From positions 1 through 50,480 of the forward strand of contig JASLHI010000042.1 in NCBI GenBank assembly GCA_030149815.1: a DNA stretch of 50,480 nt, given 5' to 3'. Below are positions 34,386-43,536 of the stretch, in pieces. This DNA is from Aquirhabdus sp. GTDB taxonomy: Bacteria > Pseudomonadota > Gammaproteobacteria > Pseudomonadales > Moraxellaceae. Positions within the stretch are counted from its first letter, which is position 1, and each line of letters begins with the position of its first letter. Both the position numbers and the translations under genes were made by a program. Below the pieces are notes generated by a model. The model was given only the letters and a program-made list of their open reading frames with translations, was not told the origin of the DNA and made no database searches.

Positions 34386-34958
34386 ATGGATTCATTGCTT
34401 TTGCAGATATTTAATATTGTCACAGGTGTGGCGATGTTGTTGTTATTTCTACGATTTATGATGCAACTCACACAAGTTGATCCTTATAATCCAATCGTCA
34501 TGTCAACCGTACAGGCTACACATGTTGTTGATGTTTTTAATCGTATTCTGCCGACGGTGGGTCATGGTCGTGTAAATCTTGCTGCATTGGGGTTGATGGT
34601 TTTAGTTCGACTGGTGGATTTAGCAGGCAATAACTTACTGAATGGCGTGACTAGTTTTGGGCCAGATGTCCTGCTTTTACAGCTTATTTTTGGTTTGTTA
34701 GATGACTTTTTGTTGATGTGTAAGGTTTTAATTTACGTATCGATTATTTCAAGTCTAGTGCTGATGTTTACTCAAAATCATACACCGATCATTGTGTTGG
34801 CAATGCAGATGACTGAGCCTTTGTACGCACCTTTTAGACGATTTATGCCTGATCTTGGGCCACTGGATCTATCACCTATCGTGGCGTTGTTGGCGATTTA
34901 TATTTCACGAGCCCTGTTGTCACAGGCGCATGGGATTTTATTACAAGGGTTAACCTAA
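34386..34958 (+). CDS. yggT: YggT-family membrane protein
   Basis: The 190-residue integral membrane protein has two copies of the YGGT domain, each with a pair of transmembrane helices, and conserved short motifs near MTEPLYAPFRRFMPDLGPLD and the matching region of the first half (DVFNRILPTVGHGRVNL). The family has been tied to osmotic tolerance and cell envelope assembly, but the mechanism is unclear. It lies between proC and yggU, its usual place. Confidence 0.9.
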   Translation: MDSLLLQIFNIVTGVAMLLLFLRFMMQLTQVDPYNPIVMSTVQATHVVDVFNRILPTVGHGRVNLAALGLMVLVRLVDLAGNNLLNGVTSFGPDVLLLQLIFGLLDDFLLMCKVLIYVSIISSLVLMFTQNHTPIIVLAMQMTEPLYAPFRRFMPDLGPLDLSPIVALLAIYISRALLSQAHGILLQGLT

Positions 34959-35026
34959 TTTGTTCTTGATCATGAGTTTGTTTGTTCTGAGAGACTTTTG
35001 GTTGAGCAGATATTAAGTGTGGAATA

Positions 35027-35344
35027 ATGAGTAATTTCAAGGAGTCTTTGCCTGATCAGCTCATCTTATGGATCAAGGTTCAGCCTGCGGCAAAAAAGAC
35101 TGAAATTATTGGTGTGGAAATCGTTGAGCATCCTGCATCGGGTAAACCTGTGCAAATGCTTAAAATACGCCTCGCTGCGCCGCCTGTAGATGGTAAGGCG
35201 AATCAAGCGCTATGTGCATTTTTAGCCAAGTTATGTGGCGTGCCAATCCGCAATGTGAGCTTGCTGAGCGGTGAAACGTCAAAGATCAAGCGAATCCAGA
35301 TTGATAAACCGAAAGTCATTCCAGAATTGGTTCAGTGCAATTAA
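35027..35344 (+). CDS. yggU: YggU/DUF167 family protein
   Basis: The 105-residue protein carries the DUF167 pattern: ILWIKVQPAAKKTEIIG, then KIRLAAPPVDGKANQALCAF and a final SGETSKIKRIQID. The family is structurally known but without a defined role. It is the last gene of the proC-yggT-yggU run. Confidence 0.9.
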   Translation: MSNFKESLPDQLILWIKVQPAAKKTEIIGVEIVEHPASGKPVQMLKIRLAAPPVDGKANQALCAFLAKLCGVPIRNVSLLSGETSKIKRIQIDKPKVIPELVQCN

Positions 35345-35417
35345 TCATTAAGACAATCTTTCGTTTTGAGGCAGTGTGATTTTATCTTTTGGTGAATATA
35401 ACTCATTTTTTTTTATG

Positions 35418-35433
35418 ATAAAATGAATTTTAT
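35418..35433. promoter_or_regulatory. AT-rich 16-bp palindrome upstream of metR
   Basis: ATAAAAT, GA, ATTTTAT lies about 80 bases before metR. LysR-type regulators usually control themselves through dyad sites, so it may be part of such a site, but it has no match to the MetR TGAA-N5-TTCA box. Confidence 0.25.
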
Positions 35434-35510
35434 TAATTATAAAAGTGTTGCTTGAGAACGTCCTGAGACATCAGATTACAGCGCTTTCAAGAGCATGAGG
35501 GAAGTTCATT

Positions 35511-36443
35511 ATGATTGAAATTCGTCATTTGAGAACACTACATGCTTTGCGTGAAGAGGGGTCTTTGGCTGCTGCTGCTGAGCATCTGCATTTGACTCCT
35601 TCTGCGTTATCGCATCAGTTAAAGGAACTCGAGCAATGGCTGTCTTTGTCTTTACTGAGTAGAAAAACGAAGCCCTTACAGTTTTCTGCCGCAGGACAGC
35701 GATTATTGCAATTAGCCGATCAAGTTTTACCACTGGTGCAAAATGCGCGTAGTGAACTGGCTCGTTTGGCGCATGGACAGACGGGGCGGTTGTTGTTGGC
35801 ATCTGAATGTCATAGCTGTTTTGATTGGCTGATGCCTGTTTTAAATCGTTATCGTCATGATTTTCCTGATGTGGATTTAGATTTTGCGAGTGGTTTTGAG
35901 CCTGAACCTCATCTTCAGCTACAGCAGGGCGAGATTGATCTTTTAGTGACGACAGATTGTCTACCGATGAAGGGAATTCAATATCATCGGTTATTTGATT
36001 ATGAGTCGCGTTTGGTTTTGTCTCCATCGCATCAACTTGCAACCCAAGACTTTGTCGCGCCAGAAGATGTTGCTGCCCAAACACTGATTGCTTATCCTGT
36101 TGAGCCAACTCGATTGGATATCGTGGCGGGTTATCTTGCGCCATATGGTTTACAGCCTGCTAAATTGCGAACCACTGAACTGACTCCGATGTTGATTCAG
36201 CTTGTTGCGAGTGGCCGTGGGATTGCAGCGCTACCTGATTGGGTTGTGAAAGAGTATGAACAAAAAGGTTGGGTCGTCAGCCGTCGTTTAACGCCTAAGC
36301 CGAGTGAGCAAGTTCTTAAACAGACTGGAGCCCAAGGGTTACGCCGAACACTTTATGTGGCAGTGCGTCAGGTTGATGAGGAATTGGTTTTCATGCAAGG
36401 ATTTCTGCAATTACTGATTCGGATGACGCAAAGTCGGCAGTGA
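35511..36443 (+). CDS. metR: MetR-type LysR-family regulator
   Basis: The 310-residue regulator aligns with E. coli MetR from MIEIRHLRTLHALREEGSLA through the helix-turn-helix SALSHQLKELEQWL and on into the effector domain, including ASECHSCFDWLMPVL and the region GIAALPDWVV. MetR activates metE and metH, with homocysteine as co-effector. The target genes are not in this window. GAGGGAAGTTC upstream gives the ribosome site. Confidence 0.88.
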   Translation: MIEIRHLRTLHALREEGSLAAAAEHLHLTPSALSHQLKELEQWLSLSLLSRKTKPLQFSAAGQRLLQLADQVLPLVQNARSELARLAHGQTGRLLLASECHSCFDWLMPVLNRYRHDFPDVDLDFASGFEPEPHLQLQQGEIDLLVTTDCLPMKGIQYHRLFDYESRLVLSPSHQLATQDFVAPEDVAAQTLIAYPVEPTRLDIVAGYLAPYGLQPAKLRTTELTPMLIQLVASGRGIAALPDWVVKEYEQKGWVVSRRLTPKPSEQVLKQTGAQGLRRTLYVAVRQVDEELVFMQGFLQLLIRMTQSRQ

Positions 36444-36698
36444 CATTTTTTGTCATAAAAAATGTAAAAATAGGGCGATTTTTGTTATAAAGGTGAAATT
36501 TTGTCTAATATTTTGACAAATATTGCTCTCTAATGTCATAAAATGTCCCGTTTTTTGTTGGGCATAGTCATGATCTAGTTGCGCGTCTATTGAGGCAACG
36601 TTACACTGTTGAATGTCAGTGATATGGACTATTTGCTGAGATCATTCAGGCATCCAGATCCTCGGATGATTTATGGTCATATAAGTAGGGGCGATCAG

Positions 36699-37772
36699 AT
36701 GATCGATAAGCGGTATCATGTTTTTATCAGCACGACAGGCGCAGATATGCAGCCTGAGCGTTCAGTGCTGGCGCAAACTTTAGCAAGTCTAGGTTTCTTT
36801 TCCTGGGGTTTAGAGACGCGGACGCCTCTCACTACCGCATTTGCACGTCGTCAGATTGATGATTGTGATTATTTTGTCCTGTTGCTTGGATCTCGCTATG
36901 GGGATCTGTCCGCATCAGGAGTCAGCTATGTTCATCTCGAATATATTTACGCGATCACAAAACAAAAGCCTGTTTTAGTGATTATGCATGAGTCTCCAGA
37001 TAGTCGTTCCCCTGAAGTTCAAGAGCAGACTAAAGAAGGACAGCGCAAGTTTGAAGATTTCCGCCGTCAGTTACAGCGCGAACGCGATATGGTGGTCACT
37101 TTCCGCGAGCCTCGCGAGCTTGAAGTCATCTTACGTCATGCAATGCCTCAGTTGACGCAACGTTATCCATCATTAGGTTGGGTTCGCCCAAATGATGCAC
37201 CCATGCAAGCTTTGCAACTTGAGAATGAGAAGTTACGTCAAAAAAATGCGCAACTGATGGCGAGCGGTCGCGGTCGAAGTGCAGCAAGTTCAACTTCAAG
37301 TTTGGATGATGATATTTCTGCGACGATGGGTGAGCCTGGTGCATTAGATGTCCCTGTAGTCCGCGGTGATGAACTGATGTCGTTTGATTATCGTGTACAC
37401 GCTTATCAAGATGGTAATTTCCGTGAACTACGTCCGCGTAGACAGATGACTTGGAATGAACTCTTGGTTGCGATTGGACCAGGGTTCCGTCCACCAGCGC
37501 CAGAAGAAAACTTTGCGCGTCTGTTGAATGAATATTTGAATATCTCTGCCTTAAGAGATGTACAGGAAACGATGCCTCGAGCTCATGCAACAGCACGTTG
37601 TCAGATTAATGTTCGGGCACTGCATGCGATCAAAGTTCAATTCAAGAATAATCAATGGATTGCGCCAGTTGGACGTGATTCTCGTCATCATATTCTGTGG
37701 GGCTTATCTGCACTGGGCGAAGAACGCTTGAATAAACTCATGGCGGTTAAAAGCTTGGAAGTTGGTTCATAG
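36699..37772 (+). CDS. DUF4062-domain protein with coiled coil and novel C-terminal domain
   Basis: From the ATG at 36699 (AGGGG eight bases upstream) the product is 357 residues; a TTG reading from 36609 would add 30 poor residues. Residues 1-120 match the DUF4062 pattern: KRYHVFISTTGADMQPERSV, then DDCDYFVLLLGSRYGD and VSYVHLEYIYA. DUF4062 is a TIR-like fold often fused to NTPase or repeat domains in defence and signalling proteins. Here it is followed by a short coiled coil (about 166-182, LQLENEKLRQKNAQL), a Ser/Asp linker and a C-terminal domain of about 130 residues I do not recognise. It stands between metR and hemH. Whether it is a defence protein or a housekeeping one is open. Confidence 0.8.
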   Translation: MIDKRYHVFISTTGADMQPERSVLAQTLASLGFFSWGLETRTPLTTAFARRQIDDCDYFVLLLGSRYGDLSASGVSYVHLEYIYAITKQKPVLVIMHESPDSRSPEVQEQTKEGQRKFEDFRRQLQRERDMVVTFREPRELEVILRHAMPQLTQRYPSLGWVRPNDAPMQALQLENEKLRQKNAQLMASGRGRSAASSTSSLDDDISATMGEPGALDVPVVRGDELMSFDYRVHAYQDGNFRELRPRRQMTWNELLVAIGPGFRPPAPEENFARLLNEYLNISALRDVQETMPRAHATARCQINVRALHAIKVQFKNNQWIAPVGRDSRHHILWGLSALGEERLNKLMAVKSLEVGS

Positions 37773-37824
37773 TTCTACGTTTAACGTGCGTCATCTGTTT
37801 TTCTTAGTTGAGTCTTAATTCATA

Positions 37825-38832
37825 ATGAATCGAACTGATTCTGACATGTCTTCTCCTGTTGCGGTTTTATTGGTGAATTTGGGTACTCCTGATACACCAA
37901 CGCCGCAAGCCGTTGGTCGTTATCTACGACAGTTTTTATCTGATCCTCGTGTGATTGAGATTCCGCGCATTCTTTGGGCGATAATTCTCAATCTTTTTGT
38001 GATTCCGCTGCGCTCTAAACGTGTTGCCCATGCTTATGCCTCAATTTGGGCTGGCGACTCTCCTATGCGCAAAATTTTGATCGCACAGGCCGCAACTTTG
38101 TCGCAAAGAATGGTAATGCTTGGACGAAAAAATGTTGAAGTGCTGCCTGTGATGACGTATGGCAATCCTTCAATGACAGCTGCCTTGAATGACTTACGAC
38201 AGCGTGGCGTTGAGCATGTTGTGGTCTTACCTTTGTTTCCCCAGTATTCAGCGACGTCGACGGGGGCAGTCTTCGATGTAACTAGTCGCTGGCTGCAAAC
38301 CCAGCGGAATCTTCCATCACTGGTTCTCAATAAAGATTATTGTGATCATCCGCTTTATATTGACGCATTAGCCGATAGTGTTCGTCGTTATCAGTTACAG
38401 CACGGTGTCCCTGAAAAGTTGTTGATGTCATTCCATGGCATTCCTCAGCCTTATGCCGATCGTGGCGACCCATATGCAGAGCGCTGTCATGTGACCGCAC
38501 AGCTGCTTGCCCATCAGTTAGGTTTAAGCAGTGAGCAATGGGCGATAAGTTTTCAGTCGCGTTTTGGTCGTCAAGAATGGGTGAAACCATACACCAATAT
38601 GTTGTTGAGCGAGTGGGCACAAGCAGGAGTACAATCGGTACAAGTCATTAGCCCCGCGTTTTCAGCAGATTGCTTGGAAACCTTGGAGGAATTGGCTGTA
38701 GAAAATCGTGATGTGTTTTTACAAGCAGGCGGTCAGTCTTATGACTATATTCCCGCACTCAATGTTGATGAATTGCATATTGACATGATGGTGAGCTTAG
38801 TCGCGCGAATGATAGATGGGCTGACGGCGTAG
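37825..38832 (+). CDS. hemH: Ferrochelatase
   Basis: The 335-residue enzyme inserts iron into protoporphyrin IX to make haem. It shows VLLVNLGTPDTPTPQAVGRY at the N terminus, LPLFPQYSATSTGAVFD, the catalytic histidine in SFHGIPQPYADRGDPY, and SFQSRFGRQEWVKPYT. There is no C-terminal iron-sulfur cluster segment. It is a single gene ended by the hairpin at 38876-38902. Confidence 0.95.
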   Translation: MNRTDSDMSSPVAVLLVNLGTPDTPTPQAVGRYLRQFLSDPRVIEIPRILWAIILNLFVIPLRSKRVAHAYASIWAGDSPMRKILIAQAATLSQRMVMLGRKNVEVLPVMTYGNPSMTAALNDLRQRGVEHVVVLPLFPQYSATSTGAVFDVTSRWLQTQRNLPSLVLNKDYCDHPLYIDALADSVRRYQLQHGVPEKLLMSFHGIPQPYADRGDPYAERCHVTAQLLAHQLGLSSEQWAISFQSRFGRQEWVKPYTNMLLSEWAQAGVQSVQVISPAFSADCLETLEELAVENRDVFLQAGGQSYDYIPALNVDELHIDMMVSLVARMIDGLTA

Positions 38833-38875
38833 ATATTTATAGAAATTTGAATGTTGTGATTTATCGGATGCTTTC

Positions 38876-38902
38876 AAATGTTCCCCTCCAAGGGGAACAT
38901 TT
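38876..38902 (+). terminator. Terminator-like palindrome after hemH
   Basis: AAATGTTCCCCT and AGGGGAACATTT are near-perfect inverted copies around a 3-base loop. Only three T residues follow, so efficiency is uncertain. Confidence 0.6.
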
Positions 38903-38933
38903 AGATGAAGATGATCTTGATTTTACTCTAAAA

Positions 38934-38976
38934 CTATCCTCATCCCGACCTTCCCCTTGATGGAGAAGGAGAGAAG
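38934..38976. repeat. REP-like interspersed element, possible
   Basis: CCTCATCCCGACCTTCCCC followed by TTGATGGAGAAGGAGAG has the pyrimidine-run/purine-run form of dispersed intergenic hairpins in many bacteria (CCTCATCCC... CCTTCTCCC... GGGAGAAGG). It lies between convergent hemH and the amidotransferase gene. Confidence 0.35.
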
Positions 38977-38979
38977 CAT

Positions 38980-39798
38980 TTAAGCTGTTTTTTGATCAAC
39001 CGATGATAAAAGTGTCACCTGAGTCTGTATATGGTGACGTAAGTGACCATCAACAAATCCCAGTAGTTCTCCGCACTTAAACGCCGTCCATTGTTCGTTA
39101 TCGGTCAATGGCTCTGTCGCGACGACGGCCACACGATCTTCGGGAGTCGTGTATTTACTAAAATCGATATCGACATCCATATCGACCAAATGCGCCTGAC
39201 TAAATGGCCATGCGCGAATCAGCCAATGAAGTTTAGTGGTTGCATAAGCAAATAGAGCTTGTCCATTCGATAGCATAAAATTGAATGTACCGTGTGCAGC
39301 AATTTGTGGTGAAATTTCTGTCAAAGCTTCAAAAATCTGCTCTAGCGAGGGCTCGGTATAACCAAAGCGTTGACGAAAACTCTGCAAGATAGCACAGTAG
39401 GCACGCTCGCTGTCCGTTGTTCCAACAGGCAAGAAACTGCCATCAAGTTCAGGTGCATAATTTTCTAAATTACCATTATGGGCAAAGATCCAGTGTCTCC
39501 CCCATAGCTCGCGCATAAATGGATGGCTATTCTCTAGCTCAATTTTGCCTTGAGTCGCTTTACGAATATGTGCGATCACATTCTTTGACTTAATCGGATG
39601 ATTGCGTAGACAGTTGGCAATTGGAGAGTCTACTGCTGATTGGCTTTCGACGAATAATCGACACGCCTTGTGCTCAAAAAAAGCAATGCCCCAGCCATCA
39701 GAGTGATCTGATGTCACGCCTGCGCGCTGCGTAAAGCCTTTAAAAGAAAAGGTAATATCTGTGGGTGTTGCGCAGTTCATGCCGAGAAGTTGGCACAT
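38980..39798 (-). CDS. Class II glutamine amidotransferase-like protein (YafJ family)
   Basis: The 272-residue protein begins MCQLLGMNC, so C2 becomes the N-terminal nucleophile after loss of Met. The Ntn-type glutaminase features GVTSDHSDGWGIAFF, IAHIRKATQGK, and FAHNGNLENY are complete. No synthase domain follows, as in YafJ-like proteins, whose acceptor substrate is unknown. It is convergent with hemH and is likely monocistronic. Confidence 0.9.
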   Translation of the reverse strand: MCQLLGMNCATPTDITFSFKGFTQRAGVTSDHSDGWGIAFFEHKACRLFVESQSAVDSPIANCLRNHPIKSKNVIAHIRKATQGKIELENSHPFMRELWGRHWIFAHNGNLENYAPELDGSFLPVGTTDSERAYCAILQSFRQRFGYTEPSLEQIFEALTEISPQIAAHGTFNFMLSNGQALFAYATTKLHWLIRAWPFSQAHLVDMDVDIDFSKYTTPEDRVAVVATEPLTDNEQWTAFKCGELLGFVDGHLRHHIQTQVTLLSSVDQKTA

Positions 39799-40221
39799 AT
39801 CGAGGTCAAAACTCCTAGTGAATCATATCGTGATGAATCATGATAATGACATCATGCTTTAAGAATAAAAAGGCGAATTACAGTGGCTAAAGTATCAGGG
39901 ATTTAGGCCTGCTGTAAATTACATTCTGTCAAGTTTTCCATATGGAATGCAACTATTCAATTTAAGAGTCTTTTGCACGAAATGTGATAATTAGTTATCA
40001 AAAAAAGCATCAAAAAAGTCACTTAAGTAGTTGTATTGTAACGAGCAGAGTGGCTGATGTTGTTAAAAAATGATCAATGTTATAGGATGCGCGACAAACA
40101 AATAGTGATGATTAACTTTTAAGCGTTGCTCATCGGAAATAACAAAAAAATGATGGTATCTCGATATCGAAGCTATGCAATCTTCGGCTATAGATATGCC
40201 TATAACTGGGTTGGAAGGAAC
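39799..40221. other. Divergent AT-rich gap before the GGDEF gene
   Basis: These 423 bases separate the amidotransferase gene from the cyclase start. I see direct and inverted copies of ATGATTCA/TGAATCAT near 39820-39850, but no gene and no strong promoter on either strand. Confidence 0.4.
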
Positions 40222-41523
40222 ATGACGCTCCTTGAAATAAAAGTTATAAATAGCCTTGTCGAATTATACCGTCGCACGCTGGGTTCAGTGATTGTGATGG
40301 AATGGAGTTACTTGCAAAAAAGTATATTACTTCATGTGTTTACATTTATTCTTTATTTTTCATATGTGTTGTACATGTATGTCGTTCTTCAGCATCATGA
40401 ATGGTATCGTTATATCAACGTTGAGCTATTCCATATATTCATTTGGAAAGATCTCCTGATCGCGCTTTTGGCTATCATATTTGGTTTAAGTTGTTATGTT
40501 TGGCGAGCGCGGGCTTGGGCTGAGCAGTATTTACCTCCAATCAGTATTTTCTTCTATGTGATTGCGATGTGTAGTACAGGCTATGGTGTCGGTGCGATGG
40601 GGCCTGCGACTGGTGTTTTTTTGATGGGAACGTCTTTAGTTGGTTTTGCGTTATTTCCAAGAAAAATTATTTTATTCTGCACGATTATGTCCGCAGTGAC
40701 GATGACTGGATTGGCGTATGCAGGAGTTTCGGGCTGGATTCCTTATGCCCCGATGTTTTCAAATAATATATTGGATGTAAAACTCCAATCGACATTTTAC
40801 TTCTACAGCCAGATGTATTTTGTTGTACCCCCAGCAATTATTATTTTGCTAACGACAGATCTTGTTTTAAAACAATGGCATGATCGCGGTCGTGAGGTGG
40901 CGTTGTTAAGTCAATTAGATTCTCTAACCAATTTGTATAACCGCCGAACGGTGAATCAGCATCTAGAGCGATTACTTGAGATGAGTACGGAATCCGATCA
41001 AATTTCGATTTTGCTGCTTGATTTGGATTATTTTAAGAAAATTAATGATGCCTATGGGCATATCGCAGGGGATAGCGTACTACGCGAAGTGGGGCATTTA
41101 TTACAATCGACGATGCGCAAGAATGATTTAGCTGGGCGTTTTGGTGGCGAAGAATTTATCGTTGTTTTATATCGTTCTGCATACGAAATAGGGATGAGTG
41201 TTGCGGAGCGTATTCGTAAACGTATTGCTGAAATCAGTGTTCAGACAGCAACAGGCCAAGTGATCAAAGTGACTTCTAGTGTGGGTGTGTCTACGTTTGC
41301 GCCTTTTGGTATGACCAGTATTGATCAGATACTTTCTCAAGCCGATCAGGCGCTCTATAAAGCCAAAGATCAAGGGCGCGATCAGGTGGTGCATTATAAT
41401 CATTTATTGAATGACCATCATGTCGAACCATTACATCAACCAACATCGACAAGCACACATCAGAATATGAATTCTGATGATCTTCCTCGGACACCGAGTA
41501 AACAACTCCATTCAACATTTTAA
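40222..41523 (+). CDS. Membrane-bound diguanylate cyclase (GGDEF)
   Basis: The ATG at 40222 is preceded by GGAAGGAAC and gives 434 residues; a TTG start at 40126 would add 32 residues without a ribosome site. Residues 30-215 hold about six transmembrane helices, and residues 230-390 form a GGDEF domain with LDSLTNLYNRR, LLLDLDYFKKIND and an intact active loop GGEEF (308-312). An inhibitory I-site RKND (299-302) lies five residues before it, so product feedback is likely. It should make c-di-GMP. The last 40 residues are a Ser/Thr/His-rich tail. The window's EAL enzyme is the opposite activity but is far away. Confidence 0.92.
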   Translation: MTLLEIKVINSLVELYRRTLGSVIVMEWSYLQKSILLHVFTFILYFSYVLYMYVVLQHHEWYRYINVELFHIFIWKDLLIALLAIIFGLSCYVWRARAWAEQYLPPISIFFYVIAMCSTGYGVGAMGPATGVFLMGTSLVGFALFPRKIILFCTIMSAVTMTGLAYAGVSGWIPYAPMFSNNILDVKLQSTFYFYSQMYFVVPPAIIILLTTDLVLKQWHDRGREVALLSQLDSLTNLYNRRTVNQHLERLLEMSTESDQISILLLDLDYFKKINDAYGHIAGDSVLREVGHLLQSTMRKNDLAGRFGGEEFIVVLYRSAYEIGMSVAERIRKRIAEISVQTATGQVIKVTSSVGVSTFAPFGMTSIDQILSQADQALYKAKDQGRDQVVHYNHLLNDHHVEPLHQPTSTSTHQNMNSDDLPRTPSKQLHSTF

Positions 41524-41534
41524 GTTGAAAAGCA

Positions 41535-41753
41535 TCAATCTTCTGAAAAGTCAGGATCCTGATTATCGGGATGCCGAGACGTATCGTTCACTGGAACGCG
41601 ATAGTCTTCATTTGCCCAAGCGCCTAAATCGATCATCTTGCAACGTTCTGAACAGAAGGGACGAAAAGGATTGTCTGCCCAACGTGCGGGTTTCTTACAA
41701 CGAGGACATGGAAACTCTCGATTTGGGATTTCTGTATGAGTTTGATTTATCAT
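41535..41753 (-). CDS. yacG: YacG-type zinc protein (DNA gyrase inhibitor family)
   Basis: The small protein has four zinc-ligand cysteines C16, C19, C34 and C38 (from the ATG at 41753) in the pattern CPRCKKPARW ... FRPFCSERCKMIDLGAWANE, typical of YacG. E. coli YacG binds GyrB and inhibits gyrase. With the ATG at 41753 it has 72 residues. Another ATG at 41771 overlaps the stop of the EVE gene (TAATG) and would couple translation, adding six residues. The acidic C terminus is family-like. Confidence 0.85.
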   Translation of the reverse strand: MINQTHTEIPNREFPCPRCKKPARWADNPFRPFCSERCKMIDLGAWANEDYRVPVNDTSRHPDNQDPDFSED

Positions 41754-41770
41754 AATCTCATTCTCAACCA

Positions 41771-42229
41771 TTAACCGTGCTGATGCTTTCGCATAATGGC
41801 CTGCCATTGCTCAGCGCTTACAGGCATCAATGACAAGCGATTGCCACGACGAACTAAAGCAAGATCAGTCAGTTCTGGCATATTGCGAAGTTGTTCAAGA
41901 GAAATCATCTTGTTCCAGATCTCACCAAAAACGACATCAACACCTGTCCAGCGTGGATTTTCTAGCGTAGATTTTGGGTCATAATAATGATGTTCGGGAT
42001 TAAATTGCGTTGGGTCTGGATATCCTGCACGACTAATTGTCATTTGACCGACAATTCCCGGCACTTTGCAATTTGAGTGATAGAATAACGCTTCGTCACC
42101 AACCGCCATTTGTCGTAAGAAGTTACGCGCTTGGTAATTGCGTACGCCATCCCATAGTGCGGTTCCACGCGCTTTAAGATGTTCAATTCCAAATGTTTCA
42201 GGTTCAGATTTCATGAGCCAGTAGGCCAT
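41771..42229 (-). CDS. EVE-domain protein
   Basis: The 152-residue protein is a single EVE domain (related to the YTH/PUA fold): MAYWLMKSEPETFGIEHL, LWDGVRNYQARNFLR, and GDEALFYHSN. EVE domains are thought to bind modified bases in RNA or DNA. In many Gram-negative bacteria a stand-alone EVE gene is common. It is transcribed divergently from hemW with only 14 bases between the start codons and is followed by yacG in likely operon. Confidence 0.9.
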   Translation of the reverse strand: MAYWLMKSEPETFGIEHLKARGTALWDGVRNYQARNFLRQMAVGDEALFYHSNCKVPGIVGQMTISRAGYPDPTQFNPEHHYYDPKSTLENPRWTGVDVVFGEIWNKMISLEQLRNMPELTDLALVRRGNRLSLMPVSAEQWQAIMRKHQHG

Positions 42230-42243
42230 AGGATGTTCCTATT

Positions 42244-43455
42244 TTGAGTCTTTTTTTAGATAGTTCGCATCATATTCCATTGGCATTGTACATTCATATG
42301 CCTTGGTGCGTGAAAAAGTGTCCTTATTGTGATTTTAACTCACATGCCGTGCCACAAGGTACATTTTCCGTTGACGGCACATTATCTTCCAGTTTAGAGC
42401 AAGAGTATCTAAGCGCTTTGGTTGCTGATGCAGCAGAGCAAGTTGAATGGGCTGCTGGGCGTGCGTTGTCGAGCGTATTTATCGGCGGTGGAACGCCGTC
42501 ATTGATTTCTGCAGCAGGTTATCAGTGGTTATTTGCCGAGCTGCACAAGCTCTTTACGTTTACAGATGATTGTGAAATTACCTTAGAGGCGAATCCAGGG
42601 ACATTGGAACATGCACCCTTTGCGGAGTATTTAACTGCTGGAATTAACCGATTGTCTTTGGGTGTGCAGACATTTGATGATGCGCTTTTGCAAACGCTAG
42701 GGCGTGTGCATGGGTCAGAGGAGGCGAGACACGCCATTCAGCGCGCCAAAGCCGATGGCTTTACGCGATTAAATGTAGATTTGATGCATGGTTTACCTGA
42801 GCAAACTGTTGAGCAGGCGTTGTTTGACTTACAAAGTGCGATTGATTGTGGTGCAAGTCATATTTCGTGGTATCAGTTGACGATTGAGCCAAATACGGTA
42901 TTTTTCCGTACTCAACCAGTTTTGCCCGATGAGGATCGTTTAGCGGATATTCAAGCGGCAGGCGAGGCGCTGCTTCGTACGCATGGATTTGTTCAATATG
43001 AAGTGTCTGCATGGGCAAAAGAACGATCAAGCCAGCATAATTTGAATTATTGGCAGTTTGGGGATTATTTGGCGATTGGTGCGGGTGCGCATGGCAAGGT
43101 GACACGTTTAATTGGAGTTAGCGCTGGTCATGATGAGCCGTTAACGATCTATCGTTTCCAGAAGTCTCGTCTCCCAAAAGATTATTTGGCTCAGATTCCT
43201 GCACCTGCTTTGCAGTATGAGGCTGTGGACGCCATAGATTTACCATTCGAATTTATGATGAATGCACTGCGGTTGGTGGGTGGTGTGCCGAGAGTGTACT
43301 TTGCAGAACGTACTGGGTTGGCATTTGATGTGGTACATGAAACCGTGCAGCAACTACAACGAGAAAAATTAATGGATGACAATCCTGACGTATTGAAATG
43401 TACGCCATTAGGTTTTAACTATTTGAATGAAGTATTGGCTAGGTTTTCTGAATAA
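42244..43455 (+). CDS. hemW: HemW, radical SAM haem chaperone
   Basis: The 403-residue protein shows the radical SAM cluster motif C22-x3-C26-x2-C29 (HMPWCVKKCPYCDF), the SAM-binding segment SVFIGGGTPSLIS, and a C-terminal HemW domain. Although similar to the oxygen-independent coproporphyrinogen oxidase HemN, length and the CxxxCxxC without the extra cysteine (CxxxCxxCxC) point to HemW. The apparent start codon is TTG, with AGGATG upstream and no ATG before the motif. The start codon is 14 bases from that of the divergent EVE gene, so the promoters must overlap. Confidence 0.9.
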   Translation: MSLFLDSSHHIPLALYIHMPWCVKKCPYCDFNSHAVPQGTFSVDGTLSSSLEQEYLSALVADAAEQVEWAAGRALSSVFIGGGTPSLISAAGYQWLFAELHKLFTFTDDCEITLEANPGTLEHAPFAEYLTAGINRLSLGVQTFDDALLQTLGRVHGSEEARHAIQRAKADGFTRLNVDLMHGLPEQTVEQALFDLQSAIDCGASHISWYQLTIEPNTVFFRTQPVLPDEDRLADIQAAGEALLRTHGFVQYEVSAWAKERSSQHNLNYWQFGDYLAIGAGAHGKVTRLIGVSAGHDEPLTIYRFQKSRLPKDYLAQIPAPALQYEAVDAIDLPFEFMMNALRLVGGVPRVYFAERTGLAFDVVHETVQQLQREKLMDDNPDVLKCTPLGFNYLNEVLARFSE

Positions 43456-43491
43456 TTTATACCAATGCAGATTCTAAACCTGTCCTATAAT

Positions 43492-43524
43492 AAAAAACCG
43501 CCTCAATTTCTTGGGCGGTTTTTT
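43492..43524. terminator. Bidirectional terminator between hemW and clpX
   Basis: AAAAAACCGCC and GGCGGTTTTTT flank a loop, with U-tracts for both convergent genes. Confidence 0.9.
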
Positions 43525-43536
43525 GATAATGGTCTG

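Noticed and set aside
35380..35400. MetR box (TGAA-N5-TTCA) upstream of metR
   Set aside because: Only one half site (TGAATATAACTCA) is present, so the match is too weak to call.
35509..36144. 211-codon open frame on the minus strand opposite metR
   Set aside because: It lies wholly inside metR, which has a clear family match and ribosome site. The antisense product is rich in Gln, His and Asn with no domain.
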